The notes beneath the pieces were generated by a model. The model made no database searches. It was not told the origin of the DNA and saw nothing but the letters and a program-made list of their open reading frames with translations. A DNA stretch of 64,000 nt from Ruminococcus sp. OA3 (GTDB lineage Bacteria; Bacillota; Clostridia; Lachnospirales; Lachnospiraceae), in assembly GCF_022440845.1 (NCBI RefSeq), contig NZ_JAKNTO010000001.1, positions 3,968,001 to 4,032,000 of the forward strand. The letters are read 5' to 3'. This document shows, piece by piece, positions 43,135-52,871 of this stretch. Every line of letters starts with the position of its first letter. Positions within the stretch are counted from its first letter, which is position 1. The translations under genes and the position numbers were made by a program.

Positions 43135-45576
43135 TTACTCTAAATTTACGGCGCAAAAAAAGGAGGCGTTATTCATGACGTCCTCCGTGTTAATATGGAT
43201 CTGTTTCATTCCGGTATGGTAAGCATCCCACTCCTCATCTGCGGTTTCATCCCCGGAATTCCTGTGCCAGGAAAAGAGGGATGGATTAAGTGTATCCGTA
43301 ATATCATCATCCCAACTATATACATAGCAACGCATAAGGGATGTTTCGCCTTTATCCGTAAATATGCTTTTTCCTTCCACCCGGGTCTCAACGCGGTACA
43401 TTTTTTTTGATTCAATTTCCTGCACCTTATCGCCAACCGTTGAAACATCTTTCTGTTTCACAATCGTCATCTTTGCGGATGCCCGCAGCGTGTTAAGATA
43501 AGTCGCCCGTATCTCAACCCATCCGGAATCTTCTTCTAACCCGGTTACCTCATAGGTTTTTGTCCCTGCATCCCATGTTCCAGTCAGACCCGGACTTTCG
43601 GAAACAGAGAAAAACACAGAATTTGTAATATCCTCTGATCCCCAGTAGACTACCGCTGTTGTTTTACAGTCTGGCAATACCGTATAGTCCCCTTTGTAAT
43701 CCGTTGGAACCGTCACATAATCATTGGACAGAGATACAAGCAGGCTTTTCGCATGGTCCACCTGCTCCTCTGATGCTACCGGTTTCCCGCCGATTGACAT
43801 ATTGTCCGCCTCGATGTTCAGGTTACGTCCATCCCACCTCATTTTACCCCTGCCGTAGTCAAAAGTACCTGCTTTTAAGTCAATCATTCCATTGGTTCCG
43901 ACGATATCACCGGCCGCTATCTTATCCGCCGTGATACATTCCGCAGCCAGCTCAGCAGCGGTGATGGCTCCGGCCAAAATTTCATTCGCCGTAATGGTTT
44001 TTGATGCGATTTCACCTGCCGTAATAGATTTTGCCACAACTTTGTCACCGGTGATCGTCCTGTCTGTCAGCACCTCGCCGTTTAGGGTATCAACGTTTTG
44101 TGCCTGCAGTGCACCATCAATATTGTTAAGAGCATAGACAATACTCTTTTCGTTGCCCCGGATGATCAGACGCTCCACCGACAGTACGCCGGCTGTGATC
44201 TTGTTTGCGGACAGCTCCACGATTTTTGCATTTGTGATACTGCCATCAGCAATCTGCGCGGATCCAACCACGCCATCCCCGATCATCGCCGTCTTGATCG
44301 CCCCGCGTGCAATATTTGCCAGGTCAATTCTAGCATACTCTGTTTTCAGGTTTTCGATCTGCGCATATTTAATATCCGCGTCCGTAGCTTTTAAGTAAGT
44401 AGTTGTGATCTCTCCGATTGCAGCCTTTACCGCCCCCAATTCTCCGGCAACATAGACGTAATCCGCTTTCAATTCCGAAAAATAACCCTGGGCGATTACT
44501 GCTACATTCGCTTCAAAATCGACGATCTGTCTGATGACAATTTTATCAACCGCGCTTCCTTTTACAGTCCCATCATTTGTTGTGATGTTTGCTACTACGT
44601 CCGCGGCATCCTTATACTGCTGCTGCAATTCCTCAAAAGTCAGTACCGTGTTGGACAGCTCGCAGGAGTTTTTATCCGCGTCATCCGGCCACACTGTCAG
44701 TTTTACGATCCGCTGCTTGTCTTTCACTCCAGTCTCCGGATCGATCAATAGCACGCGGTCCCCCAGATGATAGGCAAGGATTTCATATTCCGGTCTTTGC
44801 TTTGCCAGATCTCTAATCTGCGCATTGTAGGATTTCTTCGGCTTGGAGAGGTCTTCCAGTTTTAAGGCAGCATCTTCTTTTAGGACCTCCGGATCCGTAT
44901 AAGACTCATCGATCCATAGATACCGTTTCTTTTTCTTCGTATACTGGTAATTCTCAAGATAGGCTTTCCCCTGATTTACCTCTGTAATTTTTAGCCCGTC
45001 CGCTCCCACCGGCTCGATTTGCGTGTAATAATCGTAAGTATCCGTATTTACGGTTGATTTCTTCAGATTCAGGTCACGGATAAAATAGATGCCCCGATCC
45101 TTTCCTATTTTTTCAAAAAAAGACACGGTTTTTGCTTTGGTGTCATAGATGCATTCGCACATCCAGGCCGCACACAATTTCCCGATCACCTGCAGAGAAT
45201 CGGTATTGGTAAGCGCAACACTTCTGCGTTTCTCGATCTCACAGGTTCCGACCCGCCAACCGGTATCCGTAAGTGCCATGTTCACCGCTTCTTTAAGTGT
45301 GGAATCTGTAGCCGCAAAGGTTTCCCATATCCTGCTTTCCAGCTCCTCTACATTTAAAAGAGCTGTCACTTTAGGAAATCCTTCCGTATTGATTTCCTTG
45401 ATGACGTATTCATCTTCCTGTGTTTCCAGGTAATATTCTTCCTGCAGTTTAAGGTCGCCAAGATAGGTAAAAGACAGGGTTTTATCTGCACTTTTCAGCT
45501 CGCTTTCGATTTTTAAATCTTTATAGTTATCGATCACACTGATGAAATTTTTATCAAAATCATAGACTTTCAGCAT
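43135..45576 (-). CDS. Tail-associated lysin/minor structural protein (Tal, prophage endopeptidase tail type)
   Basis: An 813-aa baseplate protein. The N-terminal 330 residues match the phage minor structural/Tal fold (MLKVYDFDKNFISVIDNYKD; TYDYYTQIEPVGADG; YHLGDRVLLIDPETGVKDKQR). The middle is a long coiled region with repeated TAGEIASKTITANEILAGAI-type units, then beta domains. ATG 45576 has GGAAGGTG upstream. It is followed by fibres and preceded by Dit, which is the standard baseplate order. Confidence 0.82.
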   Translation of the reverse strand: MLKVYDFDKNFISVIDNYKDLKIESELKSADKTLSFTYLGDLKLQEEYYLETQEDEYVIKEINTEGFPKVTALLNVEELESRIWETFAATDSTLKEAVNMALTDTGWRVGTCEIEKRRSVALTNTDSLQVIGKLCAAWMCECIYDTKAKTVSFFEKIGKDRGIYFIRDLNLKKSTVNTDTYDYYTQIEPVGADGLKITEVNQGKAYLENYQYTKKKKRYLWIDESYTDPEVLKEDAALKLEDLSKPKKSYNAQIRDLAKQRPEYEILAYHLGDRVLLIDPETGVKDKQRIVKLTVWPDDADKNSCELSNTVLTFEELQQQYKDAADVVANITTNDGTVKGSAVDKIVIRQIVDFEANVAVIAQGYFSELKADYVYVAGELGAVKAAIGEITTTYLKATDADIKYAQIENLKTEYARIDLANIARGAIKTAMIGDGVVGSAQIADGSITNAKIVELSANKITAGVLSVERLIIRGNEKSIVYALNNIDGALQAQNVDTLNGEVLTDRTITGDKVVAKSITAGEIASKTITANEILAGAITAAELAAECITADKIAAGDIVGTNGMIDLKAGTFDYGRGKMRWDGRNLNIEADNMSIGGKPVASEEQVDHAKSLLVSLSNDYVTVPTDYKGDYTVLPDCKTTAVVYWGSEDITNSVFFSVSESPGLTGTWDAGTKTYEVTGLEEDSGWVEIRATYLNTLRASAKMTIVKQKDVSTVGDKVQEIESKKMYRVETRVEGKSIFTDKGETSLMRCYVYSWDDDITDTLNPSLFSWHRNSGDETADEEWDAYHTGMKQIHINTEDVMNNASFFCAVNLE

Positions 45577-45589
45577 CAAAGCACCTTCC

Positions 45590-46306
45590 TTACATATATC
45601 TCGGCCTCCATTTCAAAGTTACGTTCACCTGCCCGGAACTGAAATCAATCTGGTTAACCCCCGGTGCAAGGCACGGAAGTGACCAGAAGTCCGAGTCCTG
45701 CTTGATCACACCGTCTTCTGTTAGCAGTCCGATTTCTCCATCAAAGACAATTGATTTTTGAGCGCTTAGATTCTTTAGGATGACCACCTCATCCTTCACC
45801 TGCGATTGGTCCCTGCATACTCCAGCAATCGTCAGTTCTTCCATTGCGGTAAGTGGCGTGACTTCGAGATACAGCGGGGTATGTACAGTTCCCGTATTCT
45901 GTATCTGGATATTCGCCGTACTTTCGAACATTTCAATCACTTCTTCCCCGAATTCATACCCATAAAATGTCAGCACAAGCTTGTGAAACCTGTGGATACT
46001 GCTCTCTGTTGCGCTGCTCTTTTTTAAAATCACGCGAAATTTGTGCGTAAACCCATCGAGCGTCAGTGTCCTGGTCTCCATCAGCAAAGAAAGGACTGCC
46101 CCACGATTTGAGATGATCGCTTCCCTGTTTTCTCCTTTAACCAATAGTGTAATTTCGATCTCTTTAAATCCGGATCTGCTGCGAAAAAAAGCGGGTAACA
46201 GTCTTCCTGGTACCCACTCACTCGCATTTTCAATTTCTGAATGACCTACTTTCACGTTCCATTGTTTTGCCGAAAACTGCGCAATGTTTATGTTGTCAAT
46301 TAGCAT
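45590..46306 (-). CDS. Distal tail protein (Dit)
   Basis: A 238-aa baseplate hub protein. It has an N-terminal beta domain (SAKQWNVKVGHSEIENASEW, FKEIEITLLVKG) and a C-terminal galectin-like domain (IQIQNTGTVHTPLYLEVTP), as in Gram-positive siphophage Dit. Its ATG overlaps the tape-measure stop (TAATG). The position between tape measure and Tal supports the call. Confidence 0.85.
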   Translation of the reverse strand: MLIDNINIAQFSAKQWNVKVGHSEIENASEWVPGRLLPAFFRSRSGFKEIEITLLVKGENREAIISNRGAVLSLLMETRTLTLDGFTHKFRVILKKSSATESSIHRFHKLVLTFYGYEFGEEVIEMFESTANIQIQNTGTVHTPLYLEVTPLTAMEELTIAGVCRDQSQVKDEVVILKNLSAQKSIVFDGEIGLLTEDGVIKQDSDFWSLPCLAPGVNQIDFSSGQVNVTLKWRPRYM

Positions 46307-49300
46307 TACCGTCTCCTCCTTATTGCGCTTGCCATCTCCCGGCTGATTCCCGGCTGTAATGCCGCAGATGCACTGTCTGCGTCAAATACGATTTGCTTTT
46401 CTTCGGCCAGGTATGGAAAATAATCCCGCATAAGGGCAATCATTTCCTGCAAAAGCCCCGTCCCCGAATTCCCGGTTACCGCAGATACTTGCCCCGTCGG
46501 CATCTCCATCAGCCGATTCGCTGCATAGATTCCGGATGTATTTAAATTGTGCTGGAACTCTGCGATTGCACTTTGCTGGCCTGCAATCTGCGTTTTCGCA
46601 TTTTCCACAAGCCTTGTAATCATCTCCGCAGCGCTTCGGTCTGCTATCTGTGCACCTTCCTTGATGCCTTCGCCAATCCCTTCCGCGATTGGGATACCGA
46701 TCGCACGTTTAAACACTCTGGACGGGGAATGGATTTCCGCCGCATCCTGGATTGCCGCTTTTAACCCTTCGACAAATCCTTTCGCGGAGGTTTCGATTTT
46801 TTTTGAATCCGTCAGGCCGTCAAGAATTCCTTGGAGTGTATCCCCTCCAATAATTTCTCCTGCTTTTGGAAGGTCCTTGAACCCGTCGGTTAGCGAAGCT
46901 GTGGCTTTCTTTATCGCCGATTTTGTCTCTGCAGTACTTGCCTTTTTGCTGATGTTCATGACAAGATTGGAGATTGCTTCCTCTCCTGTCGTCTTCGCAT
47001 GTTCTGCAAGGTATTTTAAGGCATTTGACATTCCAGCGCTTAGTGACGCGACTTCCTGATTAAATTCATCCGTCAGTTTTTTTAGTTCTTCTTTTGCATC
47101 TTTACGTAGTCCCTGAATTTGAGTGATCGTTTCTTGCCGCATTGGCTCCAACTCTTTCACAGCCTGGGACTCTGCAAGGTCGTTTTTCTGGTTCCAGAGA
47201 TCGTTGTATTCCTTCAGTTGCTCTTTCGTCAGAGTATTTAAGGCATGGATAGATGCAGATGCCTCTGGTCCCATGTTTCTTAATTCTTCTAACAATCCTT
47301 CTGACAGAATGTTTTTTCCACCAAGTTCTTCTAATTGCTGTTCCCAGTCCGCAATTCCGGCAACCTGCGTTTTCAGATTATGTAATAATACTGCGCCGGA
47401 ATCCGATTCGCTCTGAAATTTCTCAAACAGACCAAAAGATGAAACGATATCATTTTTTCTCTCTGTGACCGCGTCTTTGTATGCATCTTCCAGATCCTTG
47501 ATATCGTCTTTTAATTGATCATTAATTTCCTTCGCATCGTCTTTAAACTGTTGCTGCCGCTCTGTAAGTTGATCATAATAGGATTCCCTGGCTTCAAAGT
47601 ATTTCTGATCCGCCTCAATTCGTTCCGCTGTTCCAGTTTTAAACTGTTTACGGCAGATGTTCCAATAATCCATCTCTGCCTTTGCAGATACCTTGTAATA
47701 AGTCTTATACCCATCCAGCGCCTTGTCCTGTACGCTCGCAAGCTCCGTGATCGTGTCCTGTTTGCTCTGCAGAATCTGTGCATTTACGCTTTGCAGCTGT
47801 CCTTTTGCGTCATACCAGGCCTGTGATCCCGCTTTTAACTTTTTAATCACGGTCTCCCAGTACCACTTTTGCTGATTCAATGAGATATCATATGTAATGC
47901 TATAGTTATCAAGATACTGCCGAGCAGCCTGAAAAATTTCACTGTAATAGTCCTTGTCTGATTTTCTGTCTTTTCCAGTCCCGCGCTTTACGCCAAATTT
48001 GCTGTCAATCTTTCCCCATAAATGGTTTTCCTCAATCCGGTCCCACACTTTGGTATAGGCTTCTGTTCCATACTTTGTCTTTTTGAGGACTTCCCGCCAG
48101 TAATAATCAATATCATCAAGGCTCGTCTTATGGCTTTTTCTATAATTTGTCATCCATTTGCTGGCCGCCTGATACACCTGGCTTGAAAGCCATTCTGCTG
48201 ACTTTTTGACACCTTTGACGTTATCGGTAATTCCAAACGCAACACCTCTTGAAATTTGCTTTCCTACAAGATTTCGGAATTTTTTGGATGGTGACTGAAT
48301 TTCCAACTCATCTTGTGCTGCCACAAGAACCCCTTTGCAGACCTCCGTGATGCTTGACACCACGTCGCGCCTGCCGTCCGTAATTCCTTCCGCCATACCA
48401 CGGGAGAGCATAACACCCACTTCATCCCGCATTTTTCTGGATGGAGACTGGATCGCCGCTGCGCTTTTCGCTGCCGCAACTGCGGATGCTGCGACATTTC
48501 CAGCAGCCTCTACCGTCATGCTTTTTCCTGCGTAAATCCCCCTCGCTATACCAGCAGACATGTTATAACCGATATTGGAAAAATCATATTGCGAAGCCCC
48601 GGCATAAGCCGATGCTGCAACATCAGTAGCGGCACCTGCGGCATTACTTGTACCCGATCGGATCCCACGAGATAACGCCAAGGCAAGTTCACGCCCCTGG
48701 TTGTAGAAAGACCGGATGGATCCGCTGACCTGATTCCTTGCAGATAACACAACATCCTGTGCCGCAGTCGATGTATTGCTCTCTGTGTTTTTCATTCCCT
48801 GTGCGGTTCCAGTATTAAACTTTTCACCTGCATCAATTCCGTTTTGTTCCAAAAGTCCGGCAAGCGCTTGCAGCGCACTTACCGCACTTCCTCCACCAGC
48901 CTGAATTCCGGAACTGATATTTTCCGGGATAGAAATGCCACTCACCGCTGCCTTCTGGCTAAGTTCAGAAAACCGGTTCTGTATAGAAGCATTTAATTTA
49001 CCCGCTGCATCGCTTGCGCTTACTGCTCCGGTTGCGATCGACATGCTTAGCGCATCCATCCCCTTCACTCCACAAGCTTTTGCATCATCCGTCAACTTGA
49101 TCAGCTCGTTTACTGTCAGGTCTTTGACGTTTTTCGCCGCTTCTGCAACTTCTCCGCCTCCGGACTGTAAGCCGCTCGCCTCTGCTTTTGTTGCCTTTTC
49201 TCCGACTTTCCCGGCTGCTTCAGGTATTCCAGAGTTTTCGATCTCATATACAGCATTGGCAGCTTCTTCTGCGGTTGAACTTTCCAAGTCAAGGCTTCTG

Positions 49301-52281
49301 CGGTAAGCTTCATTTGCCGCCTGCACCTGTTCGTCTGTCGCATTCACAAATGCCGCTAAGGTTGCCGCTCCCTCCGGCCCCATGTCAATTAATTTCTGTA
49401 GCAGACCCTTATCAATTTCCTCAGCAAACCCTCTTGATGCCCTGTTTCCTGCCGCTTGAACATTGCTGGACCATTCTTCCAGCGCCGCAACGTTCTGTTG
49501 CATATTGGATATCACTTTTTCCGTACTAACTGCTTCCTGCTTTTCAAACTCGTCAAAAAGATCGACCTGGCTTTCGATCGTATCTGCGACTTGCTGTTGA
49601 TATTCCGCCACTACTTCCTTCATCTGTTCGGTTGCTGCAGTTGCTGCATCCGTCGTGGCAGTAAAGGCATCGCCGGAACCTTCTAAGGCCTCCGTTGTCT
49701 GTGCAATTCCGTCGCTTAGTTTTAAATTTTCTTCGCAAACATCAGAAAGAACCTCTCTCTCCTTATCAAAGCCTTCGATCTGTTTTTCTAAGGAATCTTC
49801 TTGTTTTTGATTTTGATTGATAACCTTCTCCAGGTTATATGCATCATACGTCAAATTAAGTTTTTCAAACTGAGCCTCATAATACTGTCCGTTAATGGTT
49901 CCGTCTTCAAGCTGTTTATTCAGCTCTTTTTGTTTTTTGATATATTCATCGTACTTTGCAGCAGCCTTACCAGCATCACTGTTCTCGTCTTGCATCTCTG
50001 CCAGTTTAATCTCTGCGTCGATCTGCTCTTTTGTAATTTCAACAAGACGTTCCTGTGCTGCTTTCGCCTGCGCATAGGCGTTCAATGCATCAATAGAGGC
50101 ATAAATTTCTTCTGCATTTTTGTTAAGTGCTCCAGTTTCTTCATCAATGGTAAGATTGAGCCCCGGCATGATCGTGTTTAACTGATCCACATAACTCTTC
50201 ATCACGCCCATGCCTTCGCCGGTAGTTTGATACTCTTTTGACAGGCTGAACAACTTCCCGGCAATATCATCCGCAACCTCACCCTGTGCAGCCAGCTCTG
50301 AAGTTGTGTCCTCGTATTTTTGCGCGGTATTCTTCTGACTTTCCAGCAAGTCATCCGTCTCGCGCTTCAGTTTATCACTGGATTCTGCCAGCCTGTCATT
50401 TTCATCCTTTGTATCCTTCAGAATGGAATAGAATGCCGCAAACGCACCGACCGCAACACCGACCACCGCTACTACTCGCGCAATCGGATTCATGTTCATG
50501 ACTGCGTTTAAGATTCCCTGAGCCGCAGATGCGCCTTCGATAGACGTTGTCATTCGCAAAAGACCAGAAATGATATCCTTCCAAAAACTCATTTTACTAA
50601 ACTTCCACGCACTGACCGCAGCACCTAGTCCCAATGCTCCAGAAATCAATACGTCCAGATGATCTTCTGCAAATTCGGCAACGTTTTTGATGACTGGAAG
50701 CAGTTTTTCCAGCTTTTCCGCAAGTTTTATTTGAATTTCCCGTCCGATTTGCGTGATCTGGCTGCTCAAGTTATCGTATTTGACTTCCCTAATCTTTTCC
50801 ATTGTCCCATGAACATCTGCATAGGTATTATTTACATTATTCAGCGATGTAATTACTTTCATCGCATTATCTTCCCCAAGTGCGCTCCACGTTTCACTGG
50901 CAATAGTTAATGCCTCTTGCTGATTTTCCATGCTTGCCAAATCTGCGATTACAGACTGGAAGAGATCTTTTGTGGACGCCTGCCCGTTTTTTACTTGATA
51001 AAACAGATTCTGTGTTCCGGTCGAGAAGGAATCTAACTGCTGCTCGATTCTTCCATCTGCGAGGCTGTTTCCAAATTCCTTGACAAAGTCATTGACCTTA
51101 TCAAGGTTGTAGGCACCAGAATCAAGCCCATTTTGAAGAATTGAGAACATTTCTTCTGCCGAAAACCCTGCCTGCCCCCATAGCTGTGAATACTCTGCAA
51201 GGTTTTCTACAAGTTCACCTGACCGGTTCAGTCCGTTTTGCGCGCCTTTTGCCACAAGATCAAACGCCTCCTGGCTGTCGGTTCCCATGTTGGTGATTAG
51301 TCCGTTAATGCCACGGATAGATTCATCAAGATCCATATCGAAGGTATCTCGAAGCGTAATCGCATTTTCGGAAATGTCTTTTAACTTCGACGGATCCATC
51401 TCCCCCATGTTTTGCGTCACTTTGGAGATCGTACCGGCCACATCGTCAAAGTTGTCTCCGTAATTTCCGGCATAGATTTCATTCATGACGTCTTTGTATT
51501 TTTCCATCGACGCCGTGGACACATCCATGCTGGCCTCAAGCTGGCTTGCGGCGGAGTCTGCCTCCAAGATACCGGACGCAACATAGCCGCCCATCTCCTT
51601 GAGTTTATCAATACCGTCGGTCACAAGCTTATTTGCAAAGGCACTTTCAAGTTTTTCTCCAAACTCAGCCGTAATCTCCGTGGATTTTTTGACCAGTTTT
51701 CCATATTGATCAATACTGGTCGCGCAATGGTCGGCAGAATTCTCTGCTTCTTTCATGTATTGAGCATTTTTGTCAAGCGCCTTATTCGCCCGAATGACTT
51801 GCGTTTCTGCGGTATTGAGTTTTGTCTCCCAGTCTTTTACACGGTTTCCGGCGGTCGTATAGTTATTTTCGCCTTTTTTAATCGCTGCGCTTAACTCGTC
51901 AATCTCTTTTTGCTGTGCACTTAACGCACTCTTAGAAGAGTCGGAAGATTTTTTCATATCCTCCATTTTTTTCTTTGCCTCTTCCAACCGTGTTTGTAAC
52001 TCTTTAACTCCATTTCCTACCTTTTCGTAGGAATCTTGTGCGTTGCTCAGCCCTTTTTTGGTTTCTTCAACCTTCTTCTTATGGGCATCCAGCACCTTAT
52101 TCAAAACTTCATGTTTTGCCTGGAGCGCTTTCAGTGAGTTTGCCTGTCCATCAAACTGCTCCTTGGTAAGCCCGAGCTGAGCTTTTAAGCTTGTCAGTTC
52201 CTTATTGACGCTTGTAACTGCACTCTTAAATTGTTTTTCTCCGTCCAACGCAATAACCGCACCGATTTTCCTTGCTCCCAT
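46306..52281 (-). CDS. Tail tape-measure protein
   Basis: A 1991-aa protein, the longest in the window, setting tail length (roughly 1.5 A per residue suggests a tail near 300 nm, a family rule of thumb). Coiled coils fill residues 10-220 and 1500-1800; a TP901-type core lies at about 230-560; membrane-like segments (ISGALGLGAAVSAWKF; VVGVAVGAFAAFYSIL) occur near 570-630. Repeated SPSRK/SPSKK motifs, each within an AAIQSPSRKMRDEVGVMLSRG-type unit, occur near 1290, 1340 and 1910. GAGGTG precedes the ATG and is directly next to a terminator of the inserted unit upstream. Confidence 0.95.
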   Translation of the reverse strand: MGARKIGAVIALDGEKQFKSAVTSVNKELTSLKAQLGLTKEQFDGQANSLKALQAKHEVLNKVLDAHKKKVEETKKGLSNAQDSYEKVGNGVKELQTRLEEAKKKMEDMKKSSDSSKSALSAQQKEIDELSAAIKKGENNYTTAGNRVKDWETKLNTAETQVIRANKALDKNAQYMKEAENSADHCATSIDQYGKLVKKSTEITAEFGEKLESAFANKLVTDGIDKLKEMGGYVASGILEADSAASQLEASMDVSTASMEKYKDVMNEIYAGNYGDNFDDVAGTISKVTQNMGEMDPSKLKDISENAITLRDTFDMDLDESIRGINGLITNMGTDSQEAFDLVAKGAQNGLNRSGELVENLAEYSQLWGQAGFSAEEMFSILQNGLDSGAYNLDKVNDFVKEFGNSLADGRIEQQLDSFSTGTQNLFYQVKNGQASTKDLFQSVIADLASMENQQEALTIASETWSALGEDNAMKVITSLNNVNNTYADVHGTMEKIREVKYDNLSSQITQIGREIQIKLAEKLEKLLPVIKNVAEFAEDHLDVLISGALGLGAAVSAWKFSKMSFWKDIISGLLRMTTSIEGASAAQGILNAVMNMNPIARVVAVVGVAVGAFAAFYSILKDTKDENDRLAESSDKLKRETDDLLESQKNTAQKYEDTTSELAAQGEVADDIAGKLFSLSKEYQTTGEGMGVMKSYVDQLNTIMPGLNLTIDEETGALNKNAEEIYASIDALNAYAQAKAAQERLVEITKEQIDAEIKLAEMQDENSDAGKAAAKYDEYIKKQKELNKQLEDGTINGQYYEAQFEKLNLTYDAYNLEKVINQNQKQEDSLEKQIEGFDKEREVLSDVCEENLKLSDGIAQTTEALEGSGDAFTATTDAATAATEQMKEVVAEYQQQVADTIESQVDLFDEFEKQEAVSTEKVISNMQQNVAALEEWSSNVQAAGNRASRGFAEEIDKGLLQKLIDMGPEGAATLAAFVNATDEQVQAANEAYRRSLDLESSTAEEAANAVYEIENSGIPEAAGKVGEKATKAEASGLQSGGGEVAEAAKNVKDLTVNELIKLTDDAKACGVKGMDALSMSIATGAVSASDAAGKLNASIQNRFSELSQKAAVSGISIPENISSGIQAGGGSAVSALQALAGLLEQNGIDAGEKFNTGTAQGMKNTESNTSTAAQDVVLSARNQVSGSIRSFYNQGRELALALSRGIRSGTSNAAGAATDVAASAYAGASQYDFSNIGYNMSAGIARGIYAGKSMTVEAAGNVAASAVAAAKSAAAIQSPSRKMRDEVGVMLSRGMAEGITDGRRDVVSSITEVCKGVLVAAQDELEIQSPSKKFRNLVGKQISRGVAFGITDNVKGVKKSAEWLSSQVYQAASKWMTNYRKSHKTSLDDIDYYWREVLKKTKYGTEAYTKVWDRIEENHLWGKIDSKFGVKRGTGKDRKSDKDYYSEIFQAARQYLDNYSITYDISLNQQKWYWETVIKKLKAGSQAWYDAKGQLQSVNAQILQSKQDTITELASVQDKALDGYKTYYKVSAKAEMDYWNICRKQFKTGTAERIEADQKYFEARESYYDQLTERQQQFKDDAKEINDQLKDDIKDLEDAYKDAVTERKNDIVSSFGLFEKFQSESDSGAVLLHNLKTQVAGIADWEQQLEELGGKNILSEGLLEELRNMGPEASASIHALNTLTKEQLKEYNDLWNQKNDLAESQAVKELEPMRQETITQIQGLRKDAKEELKKLTDEFNQEVASLSAGMSNALKYLAEHAKTTGEEAISNLVMNISKKASTAETKSAIKKATASLTDGFKDLPKAGEIIGGDTLQGILDGLTDSKKIETSAKGFVEGLKAAIQDAAEIHSPSRVFKRAIGIPIAEGIGEGIKEGAQIADRSAAEMITRLVENAKTQIAGQQSAIAEFQHNLNTSGIYAANRLMEMPTGQVSAVTGNSGTGLLQEMIALMRDYFPYLAEEKQIVFDADSASAALQPGISREMASAIRRRR

Positions 52282-52293
52282 TTTTCACCTCAT

Positions 52294-52322
52294 AAAAAAA
52301 TCAGGGCTGTTATACCCTGATT
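52294..52322 (-). terminator. Terminator of the RHH/membrane protein unit
   Basis: AATCAGGG (52299-52306) and CCCTGATT (52315-52322) form a perfect 8-bp stem with an 8-nt loop, followed on the minus strand by TTTTT (the loop-distal A run at 52294-52300). It lies 11 bp after the membrane protein stop and runs into the tape-measure ribosome binding site. Confidence 0.82.
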
Positions 52323-52333
52323 ATTATAAAACA

Positions 52334-52621
52334 TTATTTTTCCTTAAAAACTATTCCCATGATAATTCCGATTATTACGAAGGCAAACCCCGTGACCGGC
52401 TCTCGAAACATATGATAGATGCAACATAGCCAAAATAGTCCACCATACTTTTTCCAAAAATCTTCAACCCTTTCGTAGCGTTTTCTTTGGCCGTTCCACA
52501 TTACGAAAACGCTTGTCATAAGAATCGGAGTCCCGAACATTGGAAGCCAGATGACTAAAAGCGCGCACAGAAAATACCAGCTTCCCCATAACACCCGTCT
52601 AATCTTGAACCATTGTTCCAT
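52334..52621 (-). CDS. 95-aa membrane protein inserted among tail genes
   Basis: A small protein with about three membrane segments (WYFLCALLVIWLPMFGTPIL; YGGLFWLCCIY; FAFVIIGIIMGIVF) and a basic loop NGQRKRYERVEDFWKKYGG. I do not recognise a family. GGGGGTGG lies before ATG 52621, which directly follows the stop of the ribbon-helix-helix gene. It is not a tail component by pattern. With its own promoter and terminator it looks like lysogenic cargo; superinfection exclusion is one possible role, by inference only. Confidence 0.75.
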   Translation of the reverse strand: MEQWFKIRRVLWGSWYFLCALLVIWLPMFGTPILMTSVFVMWNGQRKRYERVEDFWKKYGGLFWLCCIYHMFREPVTGFAFVIIGIIMGIVFKEK

Positions 52622-52816
52622 CTATTCCACCCCCCGGATAAAATCCTCCATCATCTGTGTCAATTGCTTTGCCTGGCTTACGCCTGCACGCTGGCAGGCA
52701 ACGGCAAATTCATCAACAACTGCTTTTTTCAGTTTATAGGACTTGCTGATATATCCAGCCTTTTTTTGATATTTTTCGCTTGCAATCGTCTGTGCTTTTG
52801 GGTTTCCCTTCGGCAT
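52622..52816 (-). CDS. Ribbon-helix-helix (Arc-like) DNA-binding protein
   Basis: A 64-aa basic protein: SYKLKKAVVDEFAVACQRAG then VSQAKQLTQMMEDFI, with the short strand followed by two helices of the RHH fold. ATG 52816 has GAGGTG 6 bases upstream. It starts a two-gene unit with a membrane protein. Its promoter (52838-52866) has an imperfect palindrome in the spacer, the likely autoregulatory site. It lies between the tail chaperones and the tape measure, where no regulator is expected. Confidence 0.8.
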   Translation of the reverse strand: MPKGNPKAQTIASEKYQKKAGYISKSYKLKKAVVDEFAVACQRAGVSQAKQLTQMMEDFIRGVE

Positions 52817-52837
52817 TGTGCACCTCGTTTTTCTCTT

Positions 52838-52866
52838 ATTATAGCATATGGTACACCACATAACAA
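52838..52866 (-). promoter_or_regulatory. Promoter with inverted repeat for the RHH/membrane unit
   Basis: On the minus strand TTGTTA (52861-52866), a 17-bp spacer and TATAAT (52838-52843). An imperfect palindrome of the form ATnTGGTnnACCAnAT (52846-52861) fills the spacer. It lies just after the stop of the frameshifted chaperone. Confidence 0.72.
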
Positions 52867-52871
52867 GCATT

